A stretch of DNA of 33,862 nt from Bacilli bacterium (lineage in GTDB: Bacteria > Bacillota_I > Bacilli_A > RFN20 > CAG-631), in the NCBI GenBank assembly GCA_900754115.1, contig CAAEBM010000034.1:1-33862 (forward strand), read 5' to 3'. Both the position numbers and the translations under genes were made by a program. Below, piece after piece: positions 30,474-33,862 of this stretch. Numbering within the stretch: position 1 is the first letter of the stretch; every line of letters starts with the position of its first letter. The notes below the pieces were generated by a model. It saw only the letters and a program-made list of their open reading frames with translations, did no database searches and had not been told where the DNA came from.

Positions 30474-31934
30474 ATGAATCGCTTATCAAAAAAAGAAAAA
30501 TTCTGTTATGGATTAGGAGATATGTCTTGTAATATTATTTTTGCAGCAATCAGTTTTTATTTATTATATTACATGGTTAATGTCGCTGGATTAAAACCTA
30601 TTTTAGCAAGTATTGTATTCATTGTCGCTAAATTTTGGGATGCAATAACAGATTATTTTATGGGAGTAATTAGTGATAAAACTCGTTCTAAATTTGGAAA
30701 ACGAAAAGTATATATGTTATTTGGCGCGATTCCTTATGGTCTTATTTTTGTTTTGTTATGGATTGCTCCATTTAATGATTCAACTACCCAATTTGTTAAA
30801 TTTTTATATTACACTGGTGTCTATATGTTGTTTAATACCATTTGGACTGTCGTCTATGTTCCTTATAATGCTTTAACAGCCAATATGACCCAAGATTATG
30901 ATGAAAGAACTTCTTTAAATGGCATTAGAATTATTTTAGCAAATATCGGTATGATATTTGGAGCCGCTTTATTTTCTTTACTTTCTGAAGGAGAAGGAAG
31001 TATTTTAGCAGAAGCTTTTAACAGTGTAAAAACGGGATATTTAGTTGGTGCACTCATCTTTGGATGTTTAGCAGCAATTATTATGCTAATTTGTGCCTTA
31101 AATGTAAAAGAAAGATATGCAAATGAAGACACTTATCAAAAACCTTTCTTTACTACTTTAAAAGAATTTTTTAAATTAAAAGAATTTAGAAATACCATGA
31201 TGTATTATTTACTTTCCATGGTTGGATTTGACATTATCATGGCTGTCTTTTTATTCTTTGTCAATGACTCTTTAAATTTTGGAGCCTTAAATGATTCGAT
31301 GGTTTCAATGATTTTTATTGCTATTCCTTTAGTTGTTGCCATTGCAACTGCAGTTGTATGGGTAAAACTATCTGAAAAATACGATAAAGTAAAAGTTTAT
31401 CGTTTTGCTGTGATTTGGATTGTTTGTTCTTTATTAACTTGTCTTTTTATCCCTTCTATCAATGAAGCAATGACCAATAAAATATTATGCTTTGTTTGTT
31501 TAGGAATCGTTGTCGTTGCCGTGGGTTTTGGAATGAGTGCTGTACAAATTTTACCTTATTCTAGTTTACCTGATGTCATTGAAGTCGATGAATATACAAA
31601 TCATGTTCGCCGTGAAGGAGCCTATTATGGTGTTGTTCAATTTGTTTATAAAACAGCTAGTGGCATTGCTGTAGCTTTAGTATCCTTTATATTAGGACTA
31701 TTTGGATATGTTGAATCTAGTGGTGGTCCTTGGACACCTCAAGAATCGGCTGCTTCTCTTGTCGCCATTCGAGTGGTCATTGGTGTTTTACCCGGTATTT
31801 TATTTATTTTATCTGTCTATTTTGGCTTTAAAGCTAATATGGATCGGGCTCGTTTTAACCAAATCAAACAAGAATTAGAAATTCGTAAAATCAGTGAAGC
31901 GAACTTAAAAAAGAACCAATCAATGGAGAAATAA
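30474..31934 (+). CDS. GPH-family sugar:cation symporter (MelB-like)
   Basis: 486 residues with about twelve TM segments. The N-terminal pattern KEKFCYGLGDMSCNIIFA, then FWDAITDYFMGVISDKTRSKFGKRK (about 53-77), is the glycoside-pentoside-hexuronide family signature, as in MelB. Members import glycosides, pentosides or hexuronides with Na+ or H+. There is no C-terminal IIA regulatory domain. RBS AAGGAGTG. A perfect palindrome just upstream of the promoter suggests a dedicated regulator, but no sugar regulator or glycosidase gene is adjacent, so the substrate is open. typA follows after one base, an unusual partner. Confidence 0.88.
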   Translation: MNRLSKKEKFCYGLGDMSCNIIFAAISFYLLYYMVNVAGLKPILASIVFIVAKFWDAITDYFMGVISDKTRSKFGKRKVYMLFGAIPYGLIFVLLWIAPFNDSTTQFVKFLYYTGVYMLFNTIWTVVYVPYNALTANMTQDYDERTSLNGIRIILANIGMIFGAALFSLLSEGEGSILAEAFNSVKTGYLVGALIFGCLAAIIMLICALNVKERYANEDTYQKPFFTTLKEFFKLKEFRNTMMYYLLSMVGFDIIMAVFLFFVNDSLNFGALNDSMVSMIFIAIPLVVAIATAVVWVKLSEKYDKVKVYRFAVIWIVCSLLTCLFIPSINEAMTNKILCFVCLGIVVVAVGFGMSAVQILPYSSLPDVIEVDEYTNHVRREGAYYGVVQFVYKTASGIAVALVSFILGLFGYVESSGGPWTPQESAASLVAIRVVIGVLPGILFILSVYFGFKANMDRARFNQIKQELEIRKISEANLKKNQSMEK

Positions 31935-31935
31935 T

Positions 31936-33747
31936 ATGGCAGATTTGAAAGTTTTAAATATTGCAGTAATCGCACACGTAGATGCAGGGAAATCAACTTT
32001 AGTCGATGCTTTTTTAAAGCAAAGTGGTGTTTTTCGTGCAAATGAAGAAGTCGTCGATTGTGTTATGGATAGTAATGAGTTAGAACGTGAACGAGGCATT
32101 ACGATTTATTCTAAAAATTGTTCTATTCAATATAAAGATATCAAAATCAATATTGTTGATACACCAGGTCATGCAGATTTTGCAAGTGAAATAGAAAGAA
32201 TTATTCGCACTGTTGATAATGTCATTTTACTAGTTGATTCAAGCGAAGGTCCAATGCCTCAAACTCGTTTTGTCTTATCTAAAGCTTTAGAAATTGGATT
32301 AAAACCCATCTTATTGATTAATAAAATTGACAAAAAAGACGCGCGATGTTCAGAAGTTGTTGATGAGGTCTTTGAATTATTTGATAGTTTAAAAGCAACG
32401 GATGAACAATTAGATTTTCCCGTTTTATATGGAATTGCAAAACAAGGGATTGTCAAATATGATTTAGATGATCAAAACAATGATTTACGACCTCTTTTTG
32501 AAACCATTTTAGGTCATACTCCAATTTATGATATAGCCAAAAATGAGTTACCTTTACAAATGCAAATTTCTACTTTAGCCTATGATGATTACATCGGTCG
32601 TTTAGGAATCGGAAGAGTTTTTCAAGGTCGATTAAAAACAAATCAAGAAGTGGCTTATTGTCAAGCAAATGGCCAAATTTCTAAAGTAAAAATTGGAAAA
32701 ATTTATGTCTATAAAGGATTAAAAAGAACAGCAGTCGATGAAGTTTGTAGTGGTGATATTGCTGTTATTTCAGGGATTGACCAAATTTCCATTGGCGAAA
32801 CAATTTGTGATTTAGCAAACCCTCAACCTTTAGAACTGATTAAAATTGAAGAGCCTACTCTTTCAATGAATTTTTGTGTCAACACTTCTCCTTTTAATGG
32901 TCGAAGCGGAAAATATTTAACCTCTTTGCAAATTAAAGCCCGTCTAATGAAAGAATTAGAAGTGAATGTCGGATTAAGAGTAGAAGAAAATGCAACTACC
33001 GATAGTTTTAAAGTTTCTGGCAGAGGGGAATTGCATCTTTCTATTTTAATTGAACAAATGCGTCGGGAAGGATATGAATTTGCTGTTTCACGACCACAGG
33101 TAATTTTCCATGAAGAAAATGGTAAACTATATGAACCTATGCAAAGAGTAATCGTTAATGTTTTAGATAAATATAGTGGGCGAGTTATTCAAGCTTTTAA
33201 TATCCGTAAAGGAGTTATGGAAGATATGGATATGGATGGCGGCTATACAAAATTGACCTATTTATTAGCCACTCGTAGTTTAATTGGTTATCGCAATGAA
33301 TTTACCAATGAAACACATGGCGAAGGTACAATAACGATGACCTTTGCTGGCTATGCTCCTTATATGGGTGAATTACCTAAAAGAAGTAATGGTGTTCTCA
33401 TTTCTTCTGAAACTGGAATAACAATGGCTTATTCATTACAATTTTTAGAAGATAGAGGAATTTTATTTGTTCCTCCTGGAGAAGAAGTTTATGAAGGACA
33501 AATTATAGGATTACATAAATTATCAAATGATTTAACGGTCAATCCGATTAAAAATAAAAATTTAACTTCGGTTCGTAGTGCTGCGACTGATGTTGCTGTC
33601 AGTGTAAAACCTCATCGAGTTTTAACTTTAGAAGAAGCGTTAGAATTTATAGAAGATGATGAATTAGTTGAAGTCACTCCTGATGCTATCCGTTTGCGCA
33701 AAAAACATTTAACTAAAATGGATCGAAAAATTGCACATCGCAATTAA
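31936..33747 (+). CDS. typA: Translational GTPase TypA/BipA
   Basis: A 603-residue ribosome-associated GTPase of the EF-G-like family, involved in ribosome assembly and stress adaptation. The G domain has G1 AHVDAGKST (13-21), MDSNELERERGITI (G2 region), G3 DTPGHADF and G4 NKIDKKDAR. Domain II, domain III and the TypA-specific C-terminal domain follow, with GRGELHLSILIEQMRREGYE and TDVAVSVKPHR visible. G1 reads DAGKS where most TypA proteins have DHGKT. GGAG at the end of the symporter gene is its RBS, so it is probably cotranscribed with it. Confidence 0.95.
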   Translation: MADLKVLNIAVIAHVDAGKSTLVDAFLKQSGVFRANEEVVDCVMDSNELERERGITIYSKNCSIQYKDIKINIVDTPGHADFASEIERIIRTVDNVILLVDSSEGPMPQTRFVLSKALEIGLKPILLINKIDKKDARCSEVVDEVFELFDSLKATDEQLDFPVLYGIAKQGIVKYDLDDQNNDLRPLFETILGHTPIYDIAKNELPLQMQISTLAYDDYIGRLGIGRVFQGRLKTNQEVAYCQANGQISKVKIGKIYVYKGLKRTAVDEVCSGDIAVISGIDQISIGETICDLANPQPLELIKIEEPTLSMNFCVNTSPFNGRSGKYLTSLQIKARLMKELEVNVGLRVEENATTDSFKVSGRGELHLSILIEQMRREGYEFAVSRPQVIFHEENGKLYEPMQRVIVNVLDKYSGRVIQAFNIRKGVMEDMDMDGGYTKLTYLLATRSLIGYRNEFTNETHGEGTITMTFAGYAPYMGELPKRSNGVLISSETGITMAYSLQFLEDRGILFVPPGEEVYEGQIIGLHKLSNDLTVNPIKNKNLTSVRSAATDVAVSVKPHRVLTLEEALEFIEDDELVEVTPDAIRLRKKHLTKMDRKIAHRN

Positions 33748-33756
33748 AACTTTAAA

Positions 33757-33785
33757 TAAAAAAAAGAGCGTTTAGCTCTTTTTTA
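33757..33785. terminator. Bidirectional terminator after typA
   Basis: AAAAAGAGC / GCTCTTTTT stem with A and T flanks, between typA and a convergent minus-strand gene. Confidence 0.85.
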
Positions 33786-33862
33786 ATTTGCATCATAAAT
33801 TTTATAACATAATGCAGCATGATCTTCTTGTACTGCATCACTTGCTTGTTTAAATCTTAATA
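33783..33862 (-). CDS. C-terminal fragment of an unidentified gene (cut by window edge)
   Basis: The minus strand gives an open frame ending LRFKQASDAVQEDHAALCYKIYDAN-stop, directly at the shared terminator with typA and convergent to it. The remainder lies beyond the window. The 25 visible residues are not enough to name a family. Confidence 0.5.
   Translation of the reverse strand, partial: LRFKQASDAVQEDHAALCYKIYDAN

Noticed and set aside
1..33862. CRISPR array, insertion sequence or toxin-antitoxin pair
   Set aside because: No regularly spaced repeats, no transposase and no recognisable small paired genes were found.

Overview
The window is AT-rich DNA from a low-GC Bacillota. UGA is an ordinary stop codon. 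Shine-Dalgarno sites are strong, and -35/-10 promoters and T-tailed hairpin terminators are easy to read. Gene order follows several Bacillus subtilis-type blocks (tig-lon-engB, spoVID-ysxE, ezrA-cysteine desulfurase-thiI, dnaG-sigA-trmK), but in compacted form. This suits the Erysipelotrichia/RF39-like or other reduced Bacilli lineages; the exact taxon cannot be fixed from the window.

Region 1 (1-4720) is the right end of a prophage. It holds a BppU-like baseplate protein, two fibre-like proteins sharing an N-terminal anchor, two small coiled-coil proteins and three membrane proteins, all in one tightly packed operon. No endolysin is visible. The operon ends at a terminator just before the 3' end of a tRNA-Gly gene, a plausible integration site. 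Region 2 (4740-5115) holds tRNA-Gly(TCC) and, divergently, tRNA-Arg(TCT). Region 3 (5358-10660) holds an unrecognised membrane-anchored protein, an AraC-family regulator and a convergent pair of ABC exporter half-transporters. The regulator's promoter has a G7 tract between -35 and -10. The exporter mRNA should begin at a G8 tract that also serves as its ribosome binding site. A consensus CcpA cre site lies inside the regulator gene. I consider this candidate phase-variable export module the most interesting part of the window.

Region 4 (10804-16180) is a heat-shock protein quality-control operon. Two CIRCE operators bracket one strong promoter driving a YsoA-position helical protein, trigger factor, Lon and EngB. 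It is followed by a shortened SpoVID-like protein and a YsxE-like kinase-fold protein (16229-17865), relics or variants of spore-coat genes. Region 5 (17893-21852, minus) is ezrA-cysteine desulfurase-thiI; this EzrA has no membrane anchor. rpmE stands alone at 22027.

Region 6 (22238-27289, minus) is the macromolecular synthesis operon glyS-dnaG-sigA-trmK. Region 7 holds a lipoprotein endonuclease I (minus), galE, an unusual PlsC-like acyltransferase (minus), a GPH-family sugar symporter and typA. A large palindrome abuts the symporter promoter. The window closes with the C-terminal end of an unidentified minus-strand gene.
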